NCBI GenBank assembly: GCA_039519185.1
Contig: CM076848.1
Span: forward strand, 32,848,849 to 32,912,848
Source: Astragalus membranaceus
Taxonomy: Eukaryota; Streptophyta; Magnoliopsida; Fabales; Fabaceae
Direction of reading: 5' to 3'
DNA: 64,000 nucleotides
Of this stretch, positions 35,231-46,025 are shown one piece after another. Each line of letters begins with the position of its first letter. Within the stretch, counting starts at the first letter, position 1. Below the pieces are notes generated by a model. That model did no database searches. It was not told the DNA's origin and saw only the letters and a list, made by a program, of their open reading frames with translations. A program made the position numbers and the translations under genes.

Positions 35231-36098
35231 AATATAATAATAACAAGATCTATAGTGACCGTGAACTCCTGAAGCTTTAACGTACTCAACGGTCTATGCC
35301 ATAGTAGTCTTAGTCTCCGAAAACAATGCTCTAACAAAATTTGAAATCCTAGTGAATAATATACCATTCAAAAGTGAGTATTGTTTCCAAATAGCACAGA
35401 AATTTAGAAAAATCGACTATGCAACCTGTATTTTCCAAAATAATATTAAAGATAACGACTCAATTAATTTTTTTTATATTAAAAGGGATAATTATAACTC
35501 ATACAACAACTCTTAATCATCCACATTCCAATCTCAATAATCATTCAAGCCACCTCATATTGCATGTTTGCTGAATAAAAATTTTTTTTTTTTTTTTTGT
35601 AATATTTAGTTTGAGTCTCGACAAGAAAACACTATTCGTTGTTAGTATAATTTGATTGTGTTAACGTAGTTGGGTAAACATTATATGTTGTTGATATAAT
35701 TATTTTTTATATTTTATTTTTATAAATGTGTTTGTATTTTACAAATGAATATTTTGTTTTCGAGTCCCAACGGAAAAACAGTACATGTTGCCGTTATATT
35801 ATTTTTTATATTTTTACCTCATAATTATTGTATTTTGTTGGTAAAACTTTATTACTTTTGATATCTAATGGGAAACATTATGCGTTATCTGAATACAAAT
35901 ATTTATATTTTGTTTTTATAATAGAAAAAATTGACATAATGTAAGGTCTTTGTTGTAAAAAAAAAGTATTGTCTTTAAAAATGCGTAAAAACATCTCGAC
36001 TTATACGAATGTACGTGTATCTTATTAGTATAATTTATTCAAATTAACTCCTAGCATGTAAGTCGTCCCATTAATTCCCTATCACATGAGGAAAATAT
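35231..36098. other. AT-rich spacer, nothing recognised
   Basis: Very AT-rich with a poly-T run at about 35583-35600. No feature was identified. Confidence 0.4.
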
Positions 36099-36100
36099 TA

Positions 36101-36404
36101 CTCTCTCCGGACTCAATTATAAGCAAAAAAATGTCTAGTTTTGGTGGACTCAAATATAAGCAAAAGTCAATTAATCTACTCATATTTAATGTTATTTTTA
36201 CACAACTACCCTTAAATCAACTCATTAATGTTGTGAGAAGATGATAATTAATTATGGATAGTTTAGTAAATCTATTTGTTTTATCTTTTAATCCAAGAAA
36301 ATTAAATGTACAAAACAACTATATATTCTTAATATGTGTGAAAGTCGTTGATAAAAAAATGTGTGAAAGTAGTTATTTTTGCTTATAATTAGGTCTGGAG
36401 GGAG
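36101..36404. mobile_element. Stowaway-type MITE (304 bp)
   Basis: The left end CTCTCTCCGGACTCAATTAT is inverted at the right end (ATAATTAGGTCTGGAGGGAG). TA flanks both sides (36099-36100, 36405-36406). The ends fit the CTCCCTCCGT-type Stowaway termini of plant Tc1/Mariner MITEs. Confidence 0.8.
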
Positions 36405-36623
36405 TACATTGCAAAGCATATATATGAGGAAATGTTCACAAAAAAACACTGAATACAGAATAAACCTAAAAAATATATATGAGGAAAAATCTATATTTAG
36501 AATGAGATCATGAAGCAGTGCTTTGAACTCTCATGCTTTGAACCTACCTTTCTTGTGCCTCTAGTAAATGCAAAAATATGTCACCTAGAAATTACGTTAG
36601 AGTTCAAAGCAAGAGGTAGGTTC

Positions 36624-37107
36624 TCAGCTTTGTGATTTAGAATGCTTTACAAGCCAGTCAATAACAGAGTCCATGTTGGTGGTGTTTTTGCATGAGATCA
36701 TGAAGCAGCAAACTTCTCTGTCAATGATTGATTTCAAATCCATTTGGTTAGTCAACTCTTGTTTAGACAAAGCTCCTGATTTGTCAATCTTGTTCCCCAA
36801 CACCAACAAAGGGATACCACTTAATGATGGCTTGCTCAACAAATCATGGAGTTCAGTTCTTGATATGCTTAGGTTATCTTGATCAGCAGCATCAACAACA
36901 TAAACAATAGCAGAAACCAGACGACAGTAACGTTCCCACATGCTACGGAACCTAGGTTACCCTCCAAGATCCCATAACTTTATTGTAACATTGCCTTTTG
37001 TTACTTTCTTCATATTGAATCCCATAGTGGAATCATGTCCTCGCTATATCCATCAGTAGCAACAACATTTACAAGGGAAGTCTTTCCAGCATCATGAAGG
37101 CCTATCA
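36624..37107 (-). pseudogene. ARL8: ARL8-like small GTPase retrocopy, 3' part
   Basis: The minus strand encodes most of an ARF-like 8 GTPase without introns. It has the P-loop GLHDAGKTS, KKVTKGNVTIKLWDLGG, WERYCRLVSAIVYVVDAAD, LLVLGNKIDKS and MISCKNTTNMDSVIDWLVKHS. A one-base loss after MIP shifts the frame, and a TAA replaces the Gln that follows WDLGG in the family. ARL8 in plants acts in membrane trafficking and supports tobamovirus replication complexes, but this copy cannot make the protein. The reading ends abruptly at TATCA (37103-37107), where a copia element starts. The missing N-terminal codons lie 13.8 kb away at 50952-51026. Lack of introns marks it as a processed copy. Confidence 0.88.
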
Positions 37108-38165
37108 TGTTAATTTTTTGACCTGATTGTATTTTATCAATCTGCAGGGGGTGCAAGTAGTAGCTATCCAGCCCAGTTAGCCTAGCCCACGGGTGCCAAA
37201 AAACAGAAATGATCCACTTTGTTCCAAAATGGTTTGTGCGGGACCTTGAACCCGTATATAGCTAGGGTTTGTACGCGGATCCGTGCCGACCCGAATTGCT
37301 AAACAATATAAAAACCCAAACTAGGGTTTCTGGGTTATTTTTCACGAATTTTTCTCTCTCTCCTTCTTGGTTCTCTGAGATCTTTCTTCTTCTTTTCTCA
37401 CCTAGCTCTGCTAGGGTTCTTCTTTGTCACTGATACACAAAGATTGAAGCTATCAAACGCTTCAATCTACTTGTTACTACTGTGAGCAACTACAATCAAG
37501 GGAAACCCCTTTAGTTTGCTCAATCAATTTGAGGATTACAGAAACCCTAAAATCTTCACAACTTGATTTTGGGTATTCTGAGTCTCAGGGTTGCAATCGG
37601 ACCTCCACATGAAGGTAAAGAACTTGGTATTTCACTGATTTCGTGTTTCTTTGTTGTTCTTTAACACAAACCCAAATTTTCTTTCTGTTTGAGTTTTGTA
37701 TGGAATTTGCGAGAGATGATGAAGACAGAAACTCAGAGATTCAGCCACAAGAAAGGTAAAAATCACTTTCATAGTGATTTTATGTGATTGCTTTAACACT
37801 TTCAAAATCCTGACTTGATTTTGACTTGTTTGCATGTACACTTGTGACTGTTCTTGATGAACAATCACCCAACAACTCACTACAAGCCTTCTAACGAGCC
37901 TACAAAAAGTATACCTCTTCCTCTTTCACTCTCTCTTGTTTTTTCTCTTATCTGTTTGTAATTTTCTTCAAACACTCACTGTTTGTGCCTTTGATTTATG
38001 CGAGGTACGCTTTTACCACTGCAAATATCAAAAACAGAAGTGCAAAGAAGATGAAAGAAGACTTGAAGAACAATTTGAAAATTGCAATGTAAAACTTTTT
38101 TTTCACTTGTGATGATTCTGTGTATCTGTATGTACAACTTGTAGTCTGAATATAGTTTGATAAGG
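37108..38165 (-). repeat. Partial 3' LTR of the nested copia
   Basis: It matches 49635 to about 50740 in the same orientation, starting TGTTAATTTTTTGAC. It stops matching after AGTTTGATAAG, where gypsy sequence begins. About 200 bp of LTR are missing. Confidence 0.85.
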
Positions 38166-38270
38166 CTAACAAAGACCCCCAGAGGACATGATTCAATTTA
38201 GGTAATTATCGAAAGGCTAACAAAGTCGGCTCATTTTCTACCTATCGGTATCAGATATTCCTTAGAGAAG

Positions 38271-39215
38271 TTGACCCAAATATATATCAGAGAAATTGTA
38301 AGATTACATGGAGTACCCTCAAGCATAATTTCAGACAGAGATCCAAGGTTTACCTCAAAATTTTGGGAGAGTCTACATAAAGCTCTTGGTACTAAGCTGC
38401 GACTAAGCTCTGCATATCATCCGCAGACAGACGGTCAATCTGAGCAGACAATTCAGTCTTTAGAAGATTTATTAAGGGCTTGTGTCTTGGAATATTCAGA
38501 TCACTGGGATGAACTATTGCCATTGATTGAATTTACTTACAACAACATTTTTCATTCCAGTATAGGAATGGCCCCTTATGAAGCTTTGTATGGACGAAGA
38601 TGCAGAACTCCATTGTGTTGGTATGAGACAGGAGAGTCACTTATTTTAGGACCAGAGATTGTACAACAGACTACAGAGAAAATAAAAATGGTCCAGGAGA
38701 AAATAAAAACGGCACAAAGTAGACAGAAAAGTTATGTTGATAAGAGAAGAAGACCCCTTGAATTCCAAGAAGGTGATCATGTATTCTTGAAAGTCACACC
38801 GATGACCGGGGTTGGCAGAATAATGAAATCTAGAAAACTTACACCCAGATTTATTGGATCTTATCAAATCATTCGTCGAATTGGTCCTGTAGCTTACCAA
38901 ATAGCTTTGCCACCTTTTCTTTCAAAACTTCATAGTGTTTTTCACCTATCACGATTAAGAAAATATATATCTGACCCTTCACACGTGATAGAGCCCGACA
39001 CTGTGCAGTTAAAAGAAAATTTAACATATGAGGCTCTACCTGTTAAAATCTTAGACAGGAAGATGAAACAACTCAGAGGAAGAGAAATCCCACTGGTAAA
39101 AGTAATATGGAATGAGAATACCGGAGATGCTACTTGGGAACTAGAGGAAAAGATGATGGAGCAATATCCGCATTTATTCGAAGGTGAGCAAATTTCGAGG
39201 ACGAAATTTTTATAA
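38271..39215 (+). pseudogene. Gypsy integrase C-terminal half with chromodomain-like tail
   Basis: An open frame of 314 codons. Reading upstream in the same frame gives ERLTKSAHFLP, then a TAG at 38199-38201 where Trp is usual. It includes the integrase core (IISDRDPRFTSKFW, YHPQTDGQSEQ), the GPY/F-type module (RFIGSYQIIRRIGPVAYQIALPP) and a chromodomain-like tail (VKVIWNENTGDATWELEE). The piece ends TKFL just before the purine tract. It belongs to the Tekay/Del-like chromoviruses by layout. It is truncated and unable to act alone. Confidence 0.85.
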
Positions 39216-39536
39216 GTGGGGGAGAATTATAACATCCCCAATTTAGAAAATTGATAATATAAATAAAATACCAATTTTTATAAAGACTTGATAAGTATTA
39301 TAAAAATAAGCGATACTTATAAGAATCAAAGATGATAAGTAGACTTGAATATAATTACTACTAAATAATTAATAGATGATATTTAGGTGTATAGTAGGAA
39401 GAAATACTTTTGACTCAAATAGTAGAAAAGACTAAATGGGAGCCACATGAGTGACTAGTGTGAGTGATAGCCTTGTAATGAAGACAGAGAAGTAATCTGT
39501 AACACTCACTCACTTTTGAAAATAATAAAACACTTA

Positions 39537-39700
39537 TAAGCAATTGGATGAGATGGTAAGGGTCTCTTTCAACCTAACTAAGATTTTAGGTCCAAGTCCC
39601 ACTGGGGAAGTGCAGTAACATTAAAACTCTTAAGGAAGAATTTTATTTGACTCGGGAAATTAGTCTCTAAAATGACGCGCGGAGGGTATCAATTTGATTA
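39537..39700 (+). mobile_element. SINE, family A, in the gypsy LTR
   Basis: It reads CAATTGGATGAGATGGTAAG, then AGGTCCAAGTCCCACTGGGG, then GTGCAGTAACATTAAAACTC, in the same order as the SINE at 3474-3665. Borders are approximate. Confidence 0.6.
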
Positions 39701-40519
39701 ATATCTGCACGAATAAGAAAAGAAGACACTAGAATACTTGCTCCCAAAGTAAAAATATGTGGACCACAATCATCCACAGTTCTTTGGCTGCCACGTTTTA
39801 TACTTATACAAGAAGTACAACAAAGAAATTTGACTATAAATAGGAGGTACCACTCCCATTACCCCACCATCACCATCAGAAATACTCTCCATCCCTTTCA
39901 TTCTCTTTCTCATTCCAGCCACTTTTTCTCTTTCCTCCAATCATCACTCACCTTCTACTTACACTGTCCCCACCACTCCTTTCTTCCCTTCCATTACCCC
40001 ACACACACATACTGTCTCTCTTACGGCACTGTTCAGATGGGTGCAACAAAATAACTAACAGGTAGGGGGTGAGGAACTTCAACAGTAGTAGGAGAGTAAA
40101 TACTAAATTATTGAGTCAGGGGTGACCCTAGCCCTTTTATAATTTAAATATATTCTTACTTAACATACTATTGAATAATCAAATCATTGGTACTAAATTT
40201 GTATCTATAATTATTATGCTAGATAGAATATAATCTAATCTACCATTTGAACTTTTATTTATACTATCAACAATAACTTGGACTGTGACTTTGACTTGGA
40301 CTGTAACTTGAAGTGTAAATTGGCCTACTGACTGTGACTTGGACTATACTTTCGGATTATTAACCAAGACTTGAACTATGATTTGGACTACTAACTTTAA
40401 CTTGATTATTAACTTGAATCATTATTATTTGATATTCTAAGTTATTAATTATGATTTAAAAAAAAATAAGTACATAAGGAATTCTACAAAATAGAATAAG
40501 CTTATATCATTTTTATTTA

Positions 40520-40800
40520 TCCTTCTACTATTATTATTCTTATTGTGGTTATTGTCATCCTATTACTAATATTATTATTGTCATCATTATTATTATTATT
40601 ATTGTTATTATTAATAATATTACTATTATTCTCATCATTTTTCTTACTATATATTATCATTATCGCTATTATTACTATTATTATGGTCATCGCTATTGTT
40701 ATTATTACAATTATTATTGTTATCTTTACTATTATCACTATTATCCTCATTAATCTATTTAATTCTTTAATACATGTATTGCTATCTAATTTTAATTCCA
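40520..40800. repeat. ATT/TTA-rich low-complexity tract
   Basis: A long stretch of TTATTATTA and TCATTATT variants. Frames crossing it give only I/L or N runs and are not genes. Confidence 0.9.
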
Positions 40801-42059
40801 TTTCTATTGTTACTTATATTTTTATCGTTTAATAATTTACTCAATAATGATACTACAAAATAATTTTGCTAAAATATTTTAGTATTATCAATTTTGGGTA
40901 AATGATATTATTTTCATTTCTTAAATTTTATGCTTAAAAACGAATTCACGTTGAGGATAGTTTATTTAACTTTTAAGGAAAGTATCTCAGTGATTTAATC
41001 ATTGTAAATATCCCTTAATATATATATATAATATTTACCCTTTGAAAAAGATGAAGAAATAATGGAATAACAAAAATAAGAAAAATTTGAAACATTGATT
41101 TGTGATTCTTAGAGTGGGCCACGCTTTGGTATACGCGTGAGACGTGAGTGCGCTAGTGAAGGTTGAGGAAAAACTTTGGGGGAATCACGGTGCGAGACCC
41201 CACAAGTGACCAGGTAGTAGCTCCCCTGTGTCGTGGTATTCGATTCCCCATTGTGATGATCCTGACGAGACACTGCAAGAACTCAGGATCGGTGGTAGAG
41301 TGTTCCGTTATGAAATTGTGATATGAGAATTGTACCAATGAGAATATGAAACGGAACATGTCCTCCCGATCGCTCCTCTAATTTAGAATCTCTCCATGGA
41401 GTAGATATGGGCCCATGCATATTTTTTTTTATGATTATTCAAGCATTTAAAACACTAAAACTCAATACTTATATTTAATTACTTCTTACTTTACTACAAT
41501 GATTATTGTTGATGTGTATTCACCCCTTGCTTTTATTGTTTTGGACTTTATGTTCCTCTATCTAAGATGGCCAACCAACCTCAGACTAGAGTTGATGTGG
41601 ACTTCACAAACGGATTTTGGACTCCTGATTACGTTACCTCAATTGTTACTTTTGATGGAGATGTCACTATCCTTATAACTACAGGAACTTTTCCAAACTT
41701 TAACACCCTGCACTTACTCTCGAAGACATGTGGGTTGCAGCAGCCTTAGCTCCGAACCACCCCCACGGGGGACCCCCTCCTCCTCACTTCCCAGGATATT
41801 AAAGGACGTAGGGTCTAGTGTGTGAAAAACCGGTCATGTGGTGTATTAGTAGGCTATCCATTGTATGTGTGTTGAATAAAGATCAGTTTTGGTTAGGAGT
41901 GGTCGAAATGTCGTGTGGTGGATAACTGTAATAACTAAGTGGACATGTTGTACTATTGTGTTTATGTCAGTTATGATGTACCCTGGATATGTTTGTATGA
42001 CATTATAATATGTTTTAATCATAATAAATGTTTCTCTTCTAGATAAAAGAAATTAATCA

Positions 42060-42060
<1 letters not shown>

Positions 42061-42113
<53 letters not shown>
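42061..42113. repeat. (TA)n microsatellite
   Basis: A continuous TA array near the right end of the gypsy LTR. Confidence 0.95.
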
Positions 42114-42116
<3 letters not shown>

Positions 42117-42218
42117 TATGGAAAATAAACAACTAATTGATTAATAAAAAAAATAATAAAAGTAAATAAATAAATAGATAAATAAATAAATGTCGCGATA
42201 TTCGAGAACGTCTCATCT

Positions 42219-42394
42219 ATAACACTGCACTTTAGATTTATCCTTTTTCTTAGGTGCATTTTTATTTTTCTTAGTGAGTTTTGATTTAGAGTTAGATTTA
42301 CCTGACTTACCTTTGGACCAATTAGGCTTACCTGCCTGGTTGTTGTTGTTGCTTTTGGTCCCTTTCTTACCCTTAGCTTTGGTGAATAAGGCCT
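42219..42394 (-). pseudogene. Copia gag, C-terminal part
   Basis: The minus strand gives ALFTKAKGKKGTKSNNNN, a Lys/Asn-rich linker, then KVQCY, the start of a CCHC zinc knuckle, at which gypsy sequence cuts in. It is the direct continuation of the gag fragment at 48811-49448, displaced by the LARD-like insertion. Confidence 0.75.
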
Positions 42395-45253
42395 TGTATA
42401 ACCCTAATATTTCTAACAAGTAGAAATACTAAAATGCACCACTTAGTATATATCAGAGTAAAATTCCTGTATTTGGATATTGAACAAAATAAAAAAACTT
42501 GATATAACCCATCAAGTGATCAATCTTATTCTCTATTATTGAATATCAAAAACAGCAATAGCGGAAACGATTTACAACTTCTAATACATGTACAAGTCAT
42601 AATATCGAAATTACATTAAAACTAGGGGAAACAAAATGAAGTCAAAAGCTAAGTCTTCGGGCTCTCCATAAGGCCTCATCTAACCATGATTTCTCGCTTT
42701 GTTCTTTCCCTGCGTATCTGCAAAACATCAACATATAAAGGGTGAGGTAAACATTATCTCAGTGAGTCCTATCGAGACCCCTTACTACACACCCGCGGTT
42801 CATTTATTCTTGTTCATTTAATCGTAGTCCATTTAGGTCCTACGTGCATATAGCTTTTCCTGATATGCCATAGTACATCTCTGGTAAAAGCTCTGCCTTT
42901 ACCTTCGAACCTCTCCACTAGTTTACACTAGCTTCAAACCTTCTGAGGCCTAGGTTCTGGGGCTCATGACTTCCCCTCTCCTAGTATACTAATCAACTGG
43001 GTCGTCACCCATCCTCTGATATAATTTATATATCCTCACCTTGAAAGAACATTTAGTTCCATGACCTTAAACAATTGCTTGAACATTTAGTTCCATGACA
43101 TTTAACAGTTACTTGAACATTTAGTTCCATGACATTAAACAGTTACTTGAACATTTAGTTCGCTCGCGTATACTACTTTACGGATTTTGAAACATTTATA
43201 ACTTCCAAAAACAATTCGCTTGCAATCATGTTAAAAAACAGAGTATCAATGGTTCCATGACATGAGGGATGGTTGGGAAGAAGATTAGAAGAGGTTTGGA
43301 ATCGAAAGGAGCGACGAAACGAATTTTTGGCAACCGGGGACAGAAGACCTGGCACGACCCGTGCCAGACCTAGCACAACTCGTGCTGCCTGGAAATGCAA
43401 TTCCAGTAAACCAGAAAGGTTGGCACGACCCGTGCTGCTTGTAGCAGACTCACAATTCGCTTATTTTGTTCCGTTTCGCTTTTCCTATCGCGTCCAATCT
43501 GTAACCCAATCTTAATCCAACTTCAAAACAGTCATTCAATACGTAATAATAGTCCACATAATTCATGTATCAATCAACACACAACCAATATATCAATCAA
43601 TCAACATTCATATCGTCAATCAATCAACCTTATAGTTCCTCATTCGAAACGTAATTTTCGTAAAACGGTTTTGACTCGAAAAACGCACGAATGAACACAA
43701 AATAGAACATGCAACAAAATTTCGACACAAAATCCCTAAGCGAGTATAGAACTCACCTTTGGCGATGAAATCGCACACAACGACAACAACGAGACTTTAA
43801 CAATCGCACGGAACCTCACGAAAAATCCCCGTACTCGAATTTCTTGCTTCCACGAACATCAAATCGACCCCTTATGGATCCCCAAACGAGTCCAGTTACT
43901 GAAGCTTCCCCAAATGCATCTCAAATCAATAAGGTAATCCCCCTTTTTACTCCGATCTAACCCCAATTTCTAGAATGCGGCCACTAACTTCTAATTCGGT
44001 TTGACACCATCTGAACGCTGTTTCGTAATAGGTATAACTCCTTCAATTCTTAACCAAATTTAGAAAAAAGAGTGTCTATTGTGAAGGGAATTTTGTCTAG
44101 TTTCTGAGGGTTCAGGTTTCGTGTTCATATGACAGGTATTCGAGGAGTTATCAACGAAACATGGTGACTGGTTCAACACTAACACTGATTCAAAGGTGAA
44201 ACTTGTAAATCATTTTTCTCCCACATTACTCCGTCAAATTAAGTGTTTCTTGTACCTAAGCTGAAGGATTTCGTGTCTAGTTTCTAATGAATCAAAAATG
44301 AACTTAAACAGATGTCTGTACAGTGAGTTACCAAGGAAATACCAAAGGGTGTCAAAACTGTTTTCTGCAGAACTTGGAACTTGAGCTTGAACTAACTTTC
44401 AAGAACACCACCAACTCTCCAAAACACCCAAATTCGACCCCAAGCTATAATATTCTGATTTTTCTACTTCAAGTAACATTGTGATGGTAGCTGAACCTCA
44501 AGAAGTCTGAATCTCCAACATGCAAGATGATTGATAGCTCCTAGTGCCTCTTTCACTAACATGCAAGGCAACAACTCCATTTTTGGTCAACTTGGAGCTT
44601 GAATTTCGAAAATGGTAGATGGACATGGAGGGAGAATCAGCTAGTGATTTTGGTGGCTATGAATAGAGGATGAAAAATGGGAGAGAATGGTACTAACATT
44701 ACCTACATGCATGAGGATTTGAAGAAGTTGATGTTCTTCTCCTTCTCCTCTCTCCTTCGCATCTCCTCTCTCTCTCTCTCTCTCTCTAGTGCTTCTTTCT
44801 TTCTTTCTTTCTTAAGTTCTGGAATTGTTCTCATGAGTGTGTGTTGTGTTTCAGTTCTAATGAGCCGAAGTTTAAAATGAGGCAAAAAGACCATACTACC
44901 TTACTCACTAATTCTCTCTTAAATTCATTCTAATCCATCAAGCACTCAACAATCCATATGACTTAGCCATTTAAATAGCATTTCCATAATCCTGGCATGC
45001 TTAGGACTCGATCCATTATTTCATCGAATAAGACATCTTCAACATGAGGCAAAATAACGATTTTACCCTTGTGCTCTAATACCCACAATAATTCACACCA
45101 TTAGGATAAAATTGCATGTAATTCATATGATTGAGTAATTTAAATATTGCTTTCGCGACATAGCCATATCCGAGACTCGATTTATCATTTAATCAAATAA
45201 TAAATTGTGAGTTAATTTCGGAAACCGAAATTAATGAAACTAGGGATGTTACA
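42395..45253 (-). repeat. 3' LTR of the LARD-like element
   Basis: A full-length LTR of 2859 bp. It contains a 34-bp tandem repeat (AACATTTAGTTCCATGACAT; starts at 43048, 43082, 43116, 43150) and short inverted GCACGACCCGTGC motifs near 43350-43430. No meaningful frame. Confidence 0.8.
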
Positions 45254-46025
45254 ATCACCCCAACTTGAATGATTTTGTCCTCAAAATCATTAAAATCCTA
45301 TTCGCACACTTAACACGAAAATCCATCGACTAATTGTCTTTACATAACTTTCCTATTGTACCCACAATTCATCTGGAAGACAATCTTACGATCTAGGGTC
45401 GATACATATTTTCGCAATCCAATGAAGTGAAATTCCGAATACGCATACTTAGGCGTAATACTAGGTTGGAAGATACTCCTTAGTAGACTCATTCAAATCG
45501 ATAGAAAATTCTTTTTAATAGTTCTCAAAATAAGGACATTTTGAAAACATTTTTCCTCAAAACAATAAATCACCCCAACTTAAAATATCCTCACTAAAGT
45601 AGGGCCTTTATTAAAACAGTGCAATCATATTCTGGTTTTCGAAATTGAACGTCACGGGTAAAATGGAATTTACAACTGTTTTGAAAATCTTTTTACTATA
45701 CAACCACGTCTCAAGTAGTCTCACTAGGGTGAGAGTAACTTAGGTCAAGTTAGAGAAGGATTGGGATAGAATGGGTATTGATGAAACGAGAAGGCTAGAA
45801 ATCCTATGGTTTAGGGTTTTGGACATTTTCGGGGCTGAGGCAACCAATAGTCATCATTTTCAGTAACTCGCATGAAACATTGAGCGGATCCAGACCCAAT
45901 ACTTCACATAATATACTGAAAGGTTCTGACAGTCAATCGTCTAAGTCCCTAACTGACTCGATCTAATAACCTCCTGAATGTGAGGTCACTAAGCCCGACT
46001 AGGTCGAACTGCTCTGATAGCAAAA
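45254..46025 (-). other. Internal region of the LARD-like element
   Basis: 772 bp between the LTRs with a primer-binding-like site at one end and a purine tract at the other. No reading frame of note. Packaging or dimerisation signals may lie here but cannot be identified by eye. Confidence 0.6.

Larger units (their letters stand above)
38166..42218 (+). mobile_element. Chromovirus-type Ty3/gypsy fragment with 3' LTR
   Basis: The left edge begins inside integrase and joins directly to the copia LTR. The pol end is 38271-39215. A purine tract AAGTGGGGGAGAAT precedes an LTR that starts near 39228 (TATAACATCCCC) and runs to about 42218, where copia gag resumes. The 5' LTR, gag and most of pol are absent. 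The LTR contains a SINE (39537-39700), ATT-rich repeats (40520-40800) and a TA array (42061-42113). Confidence 0.8.

Noticed and set aside
40517..40832. Frames rich in Ile/Leu or Asn on both strands
   Set aside because: Produced by ATT/TTA low-complexity DNA in a gypsy LTR.
42213..42419. Lys/Asn-rich small basic protein gene
   Set aside because: Its apparent start lies in the LARD LTR; the remainder is the C-terminal gag piece of the interrupted copia element.
43048..43160. CRISPR-like regularly spaced repeats
   Set aside because: A plain 34-bp head-to-tail tandem repeat without spacers, in plant LTR DNA.
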